The position numbers were made by a program, and so were the translations under genes. Below, in pieces: positions 1 to 7,096 of a DNA stretch of 64,000 nucleotides. The number at the start of each line of letters is the position of its first letter. Position 1 is the stretch's first letter. This DNA comes from Jiella avicenniae. Its GTDB lineage: Bacteria > Pseudomonadota > Alphaproteobacteria > Rhizobiales > Rhizobiaceae. A model generated the notes under the pieces. It was not told where the DNA came from. It did no database searches and saw only the letters and a program-made list of their open reading frames with translations. Location: assembly GCF_021390325.1 (NCBI RefSeq), contig NZ_JAJUWU010000001.1, positions 310,001 to 374,000 of the forward strand. The letters are read 5' to 3'.

Positions 1-646
1 CGAAGCTGCCGACCGAGGGCTTGTAGCTGTGGGTGACCGAGACCGGCCTGCCGGGCGGAAAGGTCTGGTTCCAGTGATAGGCGAGGCGGAGCGACCAGTT
101 CGGGGCGAGATGCCGCTCCCATCCCTTGCCGGCGTCGTATTCGTTCACCACCGCGATCTCGTCGGCAACGAGCGAGCGCTGGTCGGCCTCCGGCAGCGCG
201 TCGAGGGCGGCGATGACGCCGTCGCCGAAGGGGGCGAGCGGCACGCCGAGCTTCGCGAGCCGCTCGGTGACGTTCCTGCCGTCGCGATAAGCGGTCCTGT
301 CGATCGCCATTTGCACCGGCTTGCCGTCCACGGTCGTCTCGAACAGGAACGGATCGTCGGGATCGTCCGAAGGCAGATCGACATTGCCGGCGAAGGGATC
401 GATCTCGATCTCCGGCAGCGGAAAGGCGACGGTCGTCGTCACCGGCTCGTCGGTGACGTTGACGAATTCGTATTCGACGCGGATCCGGTCGAGACCGATC
501 GAAAGCTCCTCGCGGCGCATCTCGATCATGTCCGTCTTGGCGAGGACGAGACCGCCGGCGGCGAAATTGGCGGTGGAATCGTTGGCGAGCGCCGGGCCTG
601 CCGCAGCGAGGAGAAAGACGGCGGAGAAGAATCCACGAAACGGCAA
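1..646 (-). CDS. DUF4424 family secreted protein (3' end cut by window)
   Basis: The reading frame opens at a TTG (644-646) preceded by a GGGAG Shine-Dalgarno at 7 nt and runs off the left edge, giving about 215 residues. The N-terminus is a signal peptide (PFRGFFSAVFLLAAAGPALA) followed by NDSTANFAAGGLVLAKTDMI. That opening, the later text on tripartite VTVAFPLPEI-like phrasing, and YHWNQTFPPGRPV near the cut match what I recall of DUF4424 proteins. The family's function is unknown; it is exported and probably beta-rich. Because the start is TTG the gene is easily missed. No partner is evident; it precedes nothing else in the window and follows dctM by 162 nt on the same strand. Confidence 0.75.
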   Translation of the reverse strand, partial: MPFRGFFSAVFLLAAAGPALANDSTANFAAGGLVLAKTDMIEMRREELSIGLDRIRVEYEFVNVTDEPVTTTVAFPLPEIEIDPFAGNVDLPSDDPDDPFLFETTVDGKPVQMAIDRTAYRDGRNVTERLAKLGVPLAPFGDGVIAALDALPEADQRSLVADEIAVVNEYDAGKGWERHLAPNWSLRLAYHWNQTFPPGRPVSVTHSYKPSVGSF

Positions 647-808
647 GATCGACTCCCAAAGCGGCCGGGATGGCTGCGACGCGTCGTCACTAAGCGTGAA
701 ATTGCCCTTGGGTCAATCAGGCCGCGTCCCGGCCGTTTGTCCTGTGCCTGCGGTTCCGGTTCCGGGCCAGCCCCGACGTGGCCGCGGCTCTCCGGCGTGG
801 CCGGGACG

Positions 809-2902
809 TCAGTTGAAGGATGGCGGCTGCGACAGGTCGATGCCGCCCGGCGCTGCGTTTCCGCTGCCGCTCGCCGGCGGCTGCGACGTGCGTTGCGCCG
901 GCTGCGCGGTGCCCGAGCCGTTGCCGTCCGGCTCGCTCGCTCCCGAGGGGGCTGCATTGCCGGAACCGGCGGCCGGCGCGGGCGTGCCGCCCGCCGCAGG
1001 GGGATTGCCGAGTTGCAGCGGCGGCAGGCCGAAGGCCGGGGCCTGTCCGGCACCACTTTGGCCGGCCGGGGCCGGCTGGGCGCTGCCCTGGCCGCCCGCG
1101 CCGCCCGTCTGCGGGGCCGGCTGGCTGCCCGGGAAGCTCAGCGGCGGCAGGCCGAAGCCGCCATTGCCGGAGGCGCCCGATCCGGCCGAACCGCCGGCAC
1201 CCCCGCCGCTGCCGGACTGGCCGAAGGAGGGGCGACCGCCGAGCGGGGGCAGGCCGAAGCTCGGCGCGCCGCCGGTGCCGCCATTGCCGCTGCCGAAGCC
1301 CGGAACCTTGAAGTCCTGGGTGCTGGGGGGCGGCGCCTCGGCCTTGTAGCGCATGACCATGCCCGGAAAGGCGATGGTGAGGCCGACCATGACGATCTGG
1401 ATGCAGACGAAGGGCACGGCGCCCCAATAGATCTGCCCGGTCGTCACCGGCTCCATGCGCTTGCCGGTGATGCGGTCGAGATAGGGAACGCGGGCCGCCA
1501 CCGAGCGCAGATAGAACAGCGCGAAGCCGAAGGGCGGATGCATGAACGACGTCTGCATGTTGATGCCGAGCAGGACGCCGAACCAGATCAGGTCGATGCC
1601 GAGCTTGTCGGCCGCCGGGGCGAGCAGCGGGACGATGATGAAGGCGAGCTCGAAGAAGTCGAGGAAGAAGGCGAGGAAGAAGACCAGAATGTTGACGACG
1701 ATGAGGAAGCCGGTCTCGCCGCCGGGCACCGAGGTCAGAAGCTCCTCGACCCAGACATGGCCGTTGACGCCGTAGAAGGTCAGCGAGAACACCCGCGCGC
1801 CGATCAGGATGAACAGGACGAAGGCCGACAGCTTGGTCGTCGCCTCCATCGCCTGGACCATCAGGGCGGTGTTGAGCTTGCGCTTGCCGAAGGCGAGGAT
1901 CAGCGCGCCGACGGCGCCCATCGCGCCGCCCTCGGTCGGCGTCGCCACGCCGAGGAAGATCGTGCCGAGCACGAGAAAGATCAGCGCCAGCGGCGGGATC
2001 ATGACGATGATCACCTGCTGGGTGAGATAGGAGAGGAGGGGGAGCTTCAGCGCCTTGTTGAGAACGGCGACGGTGTAGATCGCAACGACGCCGACGACGG
2101 CGCCCCAGATGCCGGCGCCCTGCTGCACCTCGCCCTCGAAATAGAGCGTCGCCGCATAGGATATGGCGAGCGCCGCGACGATGCTGAGGATGAGCGAGGT
2201 GACGCCGCCGCCGAGGGTGCGGGCCTCCGGCGGCAGGGCCGGCGCCGAGCGGGCGCGCAGCATCGTCATGCCGAAGATGTAGACGAGATAGAGCCCGGTC
2301 AGCACCAGCGCCGGCACCAGCGCGCCGGAATACATGTCGCCGACCGAGCGGCCGAGCTGGTCGGCGAGGACGATCAGGACCAGCGAGGGCGGGACGATCT
2401 GGGCGAGCGTGCCGGACGCCACGATGACGCCGGAGGCGAGCCGGCGGTCGTAGCCGTAGCGCAGCATGATCGGCAGCGATATCAGCCCCATGGCGATGAC
2501 CGAGGCCGCGACGACCCCGGTGGTGGCAGCGAGCAGCGCGCCGACGAAGATGACGGCATAGGCGAGGCCGCCGCGCAGGGGGCCGAACAGCTGGCCGACG
2601 GTCTCGAGCAGATCCTCGGCCATGCCGGAGCGTTCCAGGATCAGCCCCATGAAGGTGAAGAAGGGGATCGCCAGAAGCGTGTCGTTCGACATCACCCCGC
2701 CGAAGAAGCGGTCCGGCAAAGCGCCGAGCAGCGGCCAGAACAGGTTGATGTCGTTCGACAGCGGCGCCAGCTCGACGCCGATGACGAAGAAGGCGAGGCC
2801 GATCGAGGCGAGCGCGAAGGCGACCGGATAGCCGAGCAGCAGTACCACCACCAGGGTGGCGAACATGATCGGCGCGAGGTTGTGGGCGATGAACTGGATC
2901 AC
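809..2902 (-). CDS. dctM: TRAP transporter large permease (DctM family) with long C-terminal tail
   Basis: Start chosen at GTG 2902, which has AGGGGGAG 8 nt upstream and overlaps the dctQ stop as GTGA; a longer frame reading to 3550 is only the shadow of dctQ. The 697-residue product has the multi-helix DctM core (GYPVAFALASIG, LLAIPFFTFMG, GVATPTEGGAMGA, MQTSFMHPPFGFALFYL) that forms the ion-coupled transport domain in the inner membrane. It belongs to the longer DctM variants, with an inserted hydrophobic stretch near residues 210-290. After the last helix, from about residue 525, comes a Gly/Pro/Ser-rich tail of some 170 residues holding three FGLPPL repeats, which is not part of the transport fold. 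Substrate unknown. Confidence 0.88.
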   Translation of the reverse strand: MIQFIAHNLAPIMFATLVVVLLLGYPVAFALASIGLAFFVIGVELAPLSNDINLFWPLLGALPDRFFGGVMSNDTLLAIPFFTFMGLILERSGMAEDLLETVGQLFGPLRGGLAYAVIFVGALLAATTGVVAASVIAMGLISLPIMLRYGYDRRLASGVIVASGTLAQIVPPSLVLIVLADQLGRSVGDMYSGALVPALVLTGLYLVYIFGMTMLRARSAPALPPEARTLGGGVTSLILSIVAALAISYAATLYFEGEVQQGAGIWGAVVGVVAIYTVAVLNKALKLPLLSYLTQQVIIVMIPPLALIFLVLGTIFLGVATPTEGGAMGAVGALILAFGKRKLNTALMVQAMEATTKLSAFVLFILIGARVFSLTFYGVNGHVWVEELLTSVPGGETGFLIVVNILVFFLAFFLDFFELAFIIVPLLAPAADKLGIDLIWFGVLLGINMQTSFMHPPFGFALFYLRSVAARVPYLDRITGKRMEPVTTGQIYWGAVPFVCIQIVMVGLTIAFPGMVMRYKAEAPPPSTQDFKVPGFGSGNGGTGGAPSFGLPPLGGRPSFGQSGSGGGAGGSAGSGASGNGGFGLPPLSFPGSQPAPQTGGAGGQGSAQPAPAGQSGAGQAPAFGLPPLQLGNPPAAGGTPAPAAGSGNAAPSGASEPDGNGSGTAQPAQRTSQPPASGSGNAAPGGIDLSQPPSFN

Positions 2903-3543
2903 CGGCGCGGCTCCCCCTGGGCGAGCGGACCCTTCGCGCCGGTCGGTCGTTCCGTGCCGCCCTGAGGCTCGTCCGGTGCGAGGGTCGCGAGTTCCGAGGC
3001 CTCCGCCGCGTGGCTCGCGCCCTGCGGCGTCTCGTCGGGATAGCCGGCGAAGAGCACGGCGCCGCGCTTGATCAGCTCGGACAGGCCCTGAAGAAAGAGC
3101 AGGACGAAGCCGGCGAGCAGCATCGCCTTGGCGGGCCAGATGATCAGACCGCCGGCATTGGGCGAATATTCGTTGATCCGGAACGAGTGGAGCACATAGG
3201 GCCACAAGAGCCAGATCATCAGCGCGGCGAAGGGAAGCAGGATGACGATGTGGCCGACGAAGTCGATCCAGTCGCGGGTGCGCTTCGACAGGGAATTGGA
3301 GACGATGTCGACGCGGATGTGTTCGTTGCGTTGCAGCGTCCAGGCGGCGGCGAGCATGAAGATCGCACCGAACAGATACCACTGAAGCTCCAGCCAGGCG
3401 TTCGACGAAATGTCGAAGACCTTGCGGATCACCGCATTGCCGGCGCTGACCAGAACCACGACGAGGACGAGCCACGAGACGCCTCGCCCGACGAGTGCCG
3501 TGACCCTGTCGATGCCGCGCGCAACGGCCATGAGAGCCGACAT
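2899..3543 (-). CDS. dctQ: TRAP transporter small permease (DctQ family)
   Basis: A 214-residue membrane protein starting MSALMAVARGIDRV. Four hydrophobic segments are visible (about residues 20-40, 55-75, 95-120 and 140-160), with ELQWYLFGAIFMLAAAWTLQRNEHIRVDI as the DctQ signature region. It pairs with the large permease encoded immediately downstream (4-nt GTGA overlap) to form the membrane part of a TRAP uptake system. The last ~45 residues are a hydrophilic, Glu/Pro-rich tail. An in-frame ATG five codons upstream (3558) is possible. No periplasmic binding-protein gene lies upstream in this window, so the pair looks orphaned. Confidence 0.88.
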   Translation of the reverse strand: MSALMAVARGIDRVTALVGRGVSWLVLVVVLVSAGNAVIRKVFDISSNAWLELQWYLFGAIFMLAAAWTLQRNEHIRVDIVSNSLSKRTRDWIDFVGHIVILLPFAALMIWLLWPYVLHSFRINEYSPNAGGLIIWPAKAMLLAGFVLLFLQGLSELIKRGAVLFAGYPDETPQGASHAAEASELATLAPDEPQGGTERPTGAKGPLAQGEPRR

Positions 3544-3895
3544 GCGGCATCCCCCCAAACCGGCGGGGATCGACGTTTTCGAGGCCCGCCTACGCCGGCT
3601 TCGCCGTCCACCGCTTCGTCTTTGTCGATCCGGCGGAGCCGCCGGTTGTCAGGAGGCGCGGTGACGAGGTCATCGCGCGAAAGTCCGGTTGCGTTAAGCA
3701 AAATCGCGCCATTGCGCAAGAGTGGCGATCATCCTGGCATGATAAGCGAAAATTACGGCTTGGAGGGTGATCGAGCGGCCGGGGAGAGGTGACTTTTGCC
3801 GCACCGCACCGCCTGTCTTCCGGCAGGAAGACGGACGCGGCGAAATCGGTCGCTGCGCCGGAAGATCGTATGGACAGGCGGCGGCGATCCGGGCC
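3544..3895. other. Intergenic region between dctQ and small HTH gene
   Basis: About 350 bp holding the divergent upstream regions of dctQ (minus) and the small HTH-like gene (plus). Short frames here lack protein-like composition. On the minus strand a weak promoter-like pair can be imagined around 3690-3722 (TTGCGC followed by TTAACG), not convincing. No RNA gene or repeat is seen. Confidence 0.4.
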
Positions 3896-4159
3896 ATGTC
3901 ATCGGCCATGAGCGAGGAACCCGCCCCACATTGGCCGCGCTTCATGAGCGACAAGGAACTGAGGGCCTATTTCGGCCTCTCGGAGCGGGCGCTCAAGCGC
4001 TATCGCGGGCTGAAGGAATTCCCGCAGAAGGACGTCATCGCGGGAAAGACCGATTCGGCGGCCGTCGCTCGCTTCTTCGACTGGGTGGCGGGCATCGCCG
4101 GGCAGCCGCCACGCCCGAACAGCCGCTATCTGCCGTCGAGCGAGAAGGCGAAGGAGTGA
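3896..4159 (+). CDS. Small helix-turn-helix-like hypothetical protein
   Basis: 87 residues if started at ATG 3896; ATG 3908 is an equally good start and neither has a clear ribosome site. The core KELRAYFGLSERALKRYR looks like a helix-turn-helix of the MerR/AlpA winged-helix type (residues about 22-45), followed by a KDVIAGKTDSAAVARFFDW segment as in small excisionase-like or phage-derived regulators. I cannot name a family. It stands alone between an orphan TRAP pair and a convergent secreted protein. Confidence 0.5.
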   Translation: MSSAMSEEPAPHWPRFMSDKELRAYFGLSERALKRYRGLKEFPQKDVIAGKTDSAAVARFFDWVAGIAGQPPRPNSRYLPSSEKAKE

Positions 4160-4312
4160 TGGACGTGGTCGCGACCCGTCCCGGGGGGCGGAGCGCAGGA
4201 CCAGCCGTCGTGCCGACCCGACGATCGGCGACCGTCGGTATGATCGAGGCTGCGCCCCGTCCGAATCGCGGGGCGCAACGCTCCGACGGCAGCCTCGCCG
4301 CCGTGGCGGCGC

Positions 4313-4606
4313 TTAATTCGAGAAGTCGGCGTCGGATCCTGGCACCAGGATGATTGGACGCGTGTCGGCGGAATCCCGCTCCGCGTCCGATTGATCGGTG
4401 GCGCGGCGCGTCGCCGGGCGGGTGGAATAGCCGCGGGTCGAATCGGTGGTGACGGCATCGTCGCTGCGGGGCTTCGGAACGACCTTGACCTCGGGTGACG
4501 AGGTGAAGTCGGCGCCCGAGCCCGGCACCAAGCTGGCGGCGAGGGAGGCGGACGACGCCGCGAGGATCGCGCCGAGCGCAACCGCGATGGTCAGATGGGT
4601 CTTCAT
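4313..4606 (-). CDS. Small secreted protein with duplicated LVPGS-ADF motif
   Basis: 97 residues: a clear signal peptide (MKTHLTIAVALGAILAASSASLA), then a hydrophilic mature part of about 73 residues rich in Asp, Arg, Ser and Thr. The mature chain begins ASLVPGSGADFTSS and ends ILVPGSDADFSN, so the same nine-residue motif caps both ends. AGGA lies 8 nt before the ATG. No cysteines and no membrane anchor. Function unknown. It is read divergently from the LysR gene across 135 bp and may share its operator. Confidence 0.65.
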   Translation of the reverse strand: MKTHLTIAVALGAILAASSASLAASLVPGSGADFTSSPEVKVVPKPRSDDAVTTDSTRGYSTRPATRRATDQSDAERDSADTRPIILVPGSDADFSN

Positions 4607-4710
4607 GGGTCTGTTCCTGTGCTGGTGGACTCATGGCCGCCAGACAGATTGTCGCAGCCAGTCCTGCTGGTGCTCTATCCGTGCAACACGAACTGCTGTA
4701 GAGGGCTGAA

Positions 4711-4738
4711 TGGGACATCCTGTCCCATAGTTGGGACA
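4711..4738. promoter_or_regulatory. Candidate LysR operator: three TGGGACA half-sites
   Basis: A 17-bp perfect inverted repeat, TGGGACA (4711-4717) - tcc - TGTCCCA (4721-4727), is followed by a third copy in direct orientation (4732-4738), 21 bp (two helical turns) from the first. The array ends three bases before the LysR start codon and sits in the divergent gap to the small secreted gene. Position suggests autoregulation and control of the neighbour; this is inference. Confidence 0.55.
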
Positions 4739-4741
4739 CAC

Positions 4742-5692
4742 ATGCGCGACCTGAATGACTTTCGCTATTTCGAGGCCGTGGTTCGCAACGGCGGTTTCAA
4801 TGCGGGCTCGCGCGATCTCGGCGTCAGCAAATCGACGCTCTCCCGGCGCATCCTCGCGCTCGAACACGATCTCGGCGTCCGCCTGATCGAGCGCACCACC
4901 CACAGCTTCGCGGTGACGCCGGTCGGCCACGAGTTCTACGAAAAATGCCGCGTGGCGGTGACGGAGTTGGAAACCGCGGAGATGCTGGCGACGGCGATGA
5001 GCGCCGAGCCGCGCGGCCTCGTGTCGGTCGCCTGCCTGCCGGGAGCATGCGCCGCGACACTCGGCGCCGGCCTGCCCGAATTCCTCGACCAGTATCCGAA
5101 GGTCCGCGTCCGCATGGTCATCGGCCAGCGGCGGTTCGATCTGGCCGAGGAGCACATCGACGTGGCGATTCGCGGCGGTCGCCTGGATCAGCCCGGCGAT
5201 GGCGATCTGGTGATCAAGCGGATCGCCGACGTCGCCTCGCGGCTCGTCGCCAGCCCCCAATATCTGGCGCAGGCTGGCTCGCCCGCCGTCCCGGAGGAGC
5301 TGTCGCAATTCGCAACGATCGCTCGTGACGCCGGAGAGGCCGGCGAAACGGAAATCTGGCGACTGGTTCATCGCAGCGGGGAAGCCCGGACCATCCGGAT
5401 CGAGCCGCGAATCGTCTCGCATTCGCTCGCCGTGCATGCCCAGGCCGTCAAGAAGGGCGGCGGCATCGCCCTTCTGCCGGAACCTTTCACGGCCGGTATG
5501 ATCCGTTCGGGAGAACTCGTCCGGGTGCTGCCCGACTGGGCCGGAGAGGGTGAGACGCTGCACATCGCCTTCACCTCACGCCGCGCCATGTTGCCTGCCG
5601 TGCGGGTGTTCATCGATTTCGCCCATGCGCAGCTGCGGGGGTTGCTGCGCGGCGCATGCGACAGCCTCGCCGATTTCGTCGATGCCGCATGA
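4742..5692 (+). CDS. LysR-family transcriptional regulator
   Basis: 316 residues beginning MRDLNDFRYFEAVVRNGGF. The N-terminal winged helix-turn-helix spans about residues 1-60 (SRDLGVSKSTLSRRILALEHDLGVRLIERTT), followed by the linker helix and a substrate-binding domain (about 88-300) ending VRVFIDFAHAQL. This layout is standard for LysR regulators of the AaeR/DsdC-like branch that act as tetramers. The gene has no strong ribosome site; the GGGA of the last operator half-site lies 5 nt before the ATG. A longer frame upstream lacks similarity. Targets may include the divergent secreted-protein gene. Confidence 0.9.
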   Translation: MRDLNDFRYFEAVVRNGGFNAGSRDLGVSKSTLSRRILALEHDLGVRLIERTTHSFAVTPVGHEFYEKCRVAVTELETAEMLATAMSAEPRGLVSVACLPGACAATLGAGLPEFLDQYPKVRVRMVIGQRRFDLAEEHIDVAIRGGRLDQPGDGDLVIKRIADVASRLVASPQYLAQAGSPAVPEELSQFATIARDAGEAGETEIWRLVHRSGEARTIRIEPRIVSHSLAVHAQAVKKGGGIALLPEPFTAGMIRSGELVRVLPDWAGEGETLHIAFTSRRAMLPAVRVFIDFAHAQLRGLLRGACDSLADFVDAA

Positions 5693-5711
5693 GGCGGGCG
5701 AGGCGAACGGC

Positions 5712-6353
5712 ATGACGCAAGACCGCTGGGAGACGGGAGAGCCCGCCGAAAGCCAAGCGTCGGGGACCGAGGCAGTCAGGGATTCTCCTGGAGGCAGGAC
5801 CCGATCGGCGACGCGATCGCCCGGCCTGAAGCCCGTCAGCGCCGACTGGCTGATGCGGGCGGCGGGCTACTATCTCGAACGCTATGCGAGTTCGACGGAA
5901 AACCTGCGTCGGGTGCTTCGGCGCAAGGTGAAGCGGCGGGCCGCGGCGGCCGGCGAGGATGCCGACCAGCACGAACCGCTGATCGAGGCGACGCTGGCGC
6001 GGTTTGCCGAACTCGGTTTCCTCGACGATCGCGCCTATGCCTCCGCCCGGCTTTCGAGCCTGCGCCGCAAGGGTACGTCGCGGACGATGGCGGCGGCGAA
6101 GCTGAAGGAGAAGGGGGTGCCGCGCGAGATCGTCGAGACGACCCTCGATGAGGACGAAACCGGCGAGGCCGACGCCGCCGCCGCCTATGCGCGACGCCGC
6201 CGCTTCGGTCCGCATCGCAGCCCCGGCCGTGGCGACCGCCGCGACAAGGAAATCGCCGCCATGCTGCGCGCCGGCTTTTCCTTCAGACTTGCCGTTGCTG
6301 CCATCGACGGGACGATCGCGGCCGAGGACGGTCTTTCGCAAAGGACAGATTGA
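5712..6353 (+). CDS. recX: Regulatory protein RecX
   Basis: 213 residues. After a variable N-terminal stretch of about 50 residues, the RecX helical repeats are recognisable: WLMRAAGYYLERYASSTENLRRVLRRK, then FAELGFLDDRAYASARLSSLRRKGTSRTMAAAKLKEKGVP, then a third repeat with IAAMLRAGFSFRLAVAAID. RecX binds RecA filaments in the cytoplasm and limits recombinase activity. It is not next to recA here; it follows the LysR gene by 19 nt and could be co-transcribed with it. Starts at ATG 5712; a longer upstream frame overlaps LysR and is a shadow. Confidence 0.9.
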   Translation: MTQDRWETGEPAESQASGTEAVRDSPGGRTRSATRSPGLKPVSADWLMRAAGYYLERYASSTENLRRVLRRKVKRRAAAAGEDADQHEPLIEATLARFAELGFLDDRAYASARLSSLRRKGTSRTMAAAKLKEKGVPREIVETTLDEDETGEADAAAAYARRRRFGPHRSPGRGDRRDKEIAAMLRAGFSFRLAVAAIDGTIAAEDGLSQRTD

Positions 6354-6508
6354 ATAACGGCACCAATGATTTGCCCGATTTTCGCCACGGAACCTCGGGC
6401 CGGTGCTGCCGTTGTCCTCACGAACAAGGAAAACGGGATCGCAGCGCCGGGCCGACACCGGAAGCCGTCGGCGAGCGACGCCGTGTCCTCAGCTTAAGGA
6501 CAATCATC

Positions 6509-7072
6509 ATGCCGAAGATTACCGAAGCGAAGATCGCCATTCTCGCCACCGACGGGTTCGAGCAGGTCGAATTGACCGAACCCTTGGACAAGCTGCGCGC
6601 AGCCGGCGCGACGGTGCACGTCGTTTCGCCGAAGGGCGGCGAGATCACCGGCTGGGATCAGGATCACTGGGACAAGAAGATCCCCGTCGACAAGGAGTTG
6701 TCGCAGGTCCGCACGGCCGATTACGACGCACTGGTTCTTCCCGGCGGGCAGATCAATCCGGACGTCCTGCGCGCCGATCCCAAGGTCGTCAGCTTCGTGC
6801 GCGAGTTCTTCAATTCCAAGAAACCGCTCGCGGCGATCTGCCATGCGCCCTGGCTGCTGATCGAGGCGGACGTCGTTCGTGGCCGCGACGTCACGTCGTA
6901 CAAGTCGATCAGGACCGACGTCGTCAATGCCGGCGGCAACTGGCAGGACACGGAGGTGGTCGTCCATCAGGCGCTGATCACCTCGCGCAATCCCGGCGAT
7001 CTGCCGGCCTTCATCGCGAAGATCATCGAGGAAGTCGAAGAAGGCCGCCACGAGGATCGCAAGGTCGCCTGA
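6509..7072 (+). CDS. DJ-1/PfpI family protein (protease/deglycase-like)
   Basis: 187 residues, AAGGA 8 nt before the ATG. It has the class-I glutamine-amidotransferase-like fold signature: AKIAILATDGFEQVEL at the N-terminus with Glu18, VLPGGQINPD in the middle and the nucleophile elbow LAAICHAPWLL with Cys111-His112. This pattern is typical of PfpI/YhbO proteins, described as stress-related proteases or glyoxal/protein deglycases. A solitary gene with its own 150-bp upstream region; a hairpin at 7104-7138 beyond its end may terminate it. Confidence 0.9.
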   Translation: MPKITEAKIAILATDGFEQVELTEPLDKLRAAGATVHVVSPKGGEITGWDQDHWDKKIPVDKELSQVRTADYDALVLPGGQINPDVLRADPKVVSFVREFFNSKKPLAAICHAPWLLIEADVVRGRDVTSYKSIRTDVVNAGGNWQDTEVVVHQALITSRNPGDLPAFIAKIIEEVEEGRHEDRKVA

Positions 7073-7096
7073 GCGTGACCTGCGATCGACGGTAGA

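Noticed and set aside
29-2965. 978-codon plus-strand open frame
   Set aside because: Antisense to DUF4424 and dctM; His/Arg/Asp/Gly-rich composition typical of a shadow frame in GC-rich DNA, no domain.
2903-3550. N-terminal extension of the dctM frame
   Set aside because: This part is the other frame of dctQ; the real dctM start is GTG 2902 with a ribosome site and GTGA overlap.
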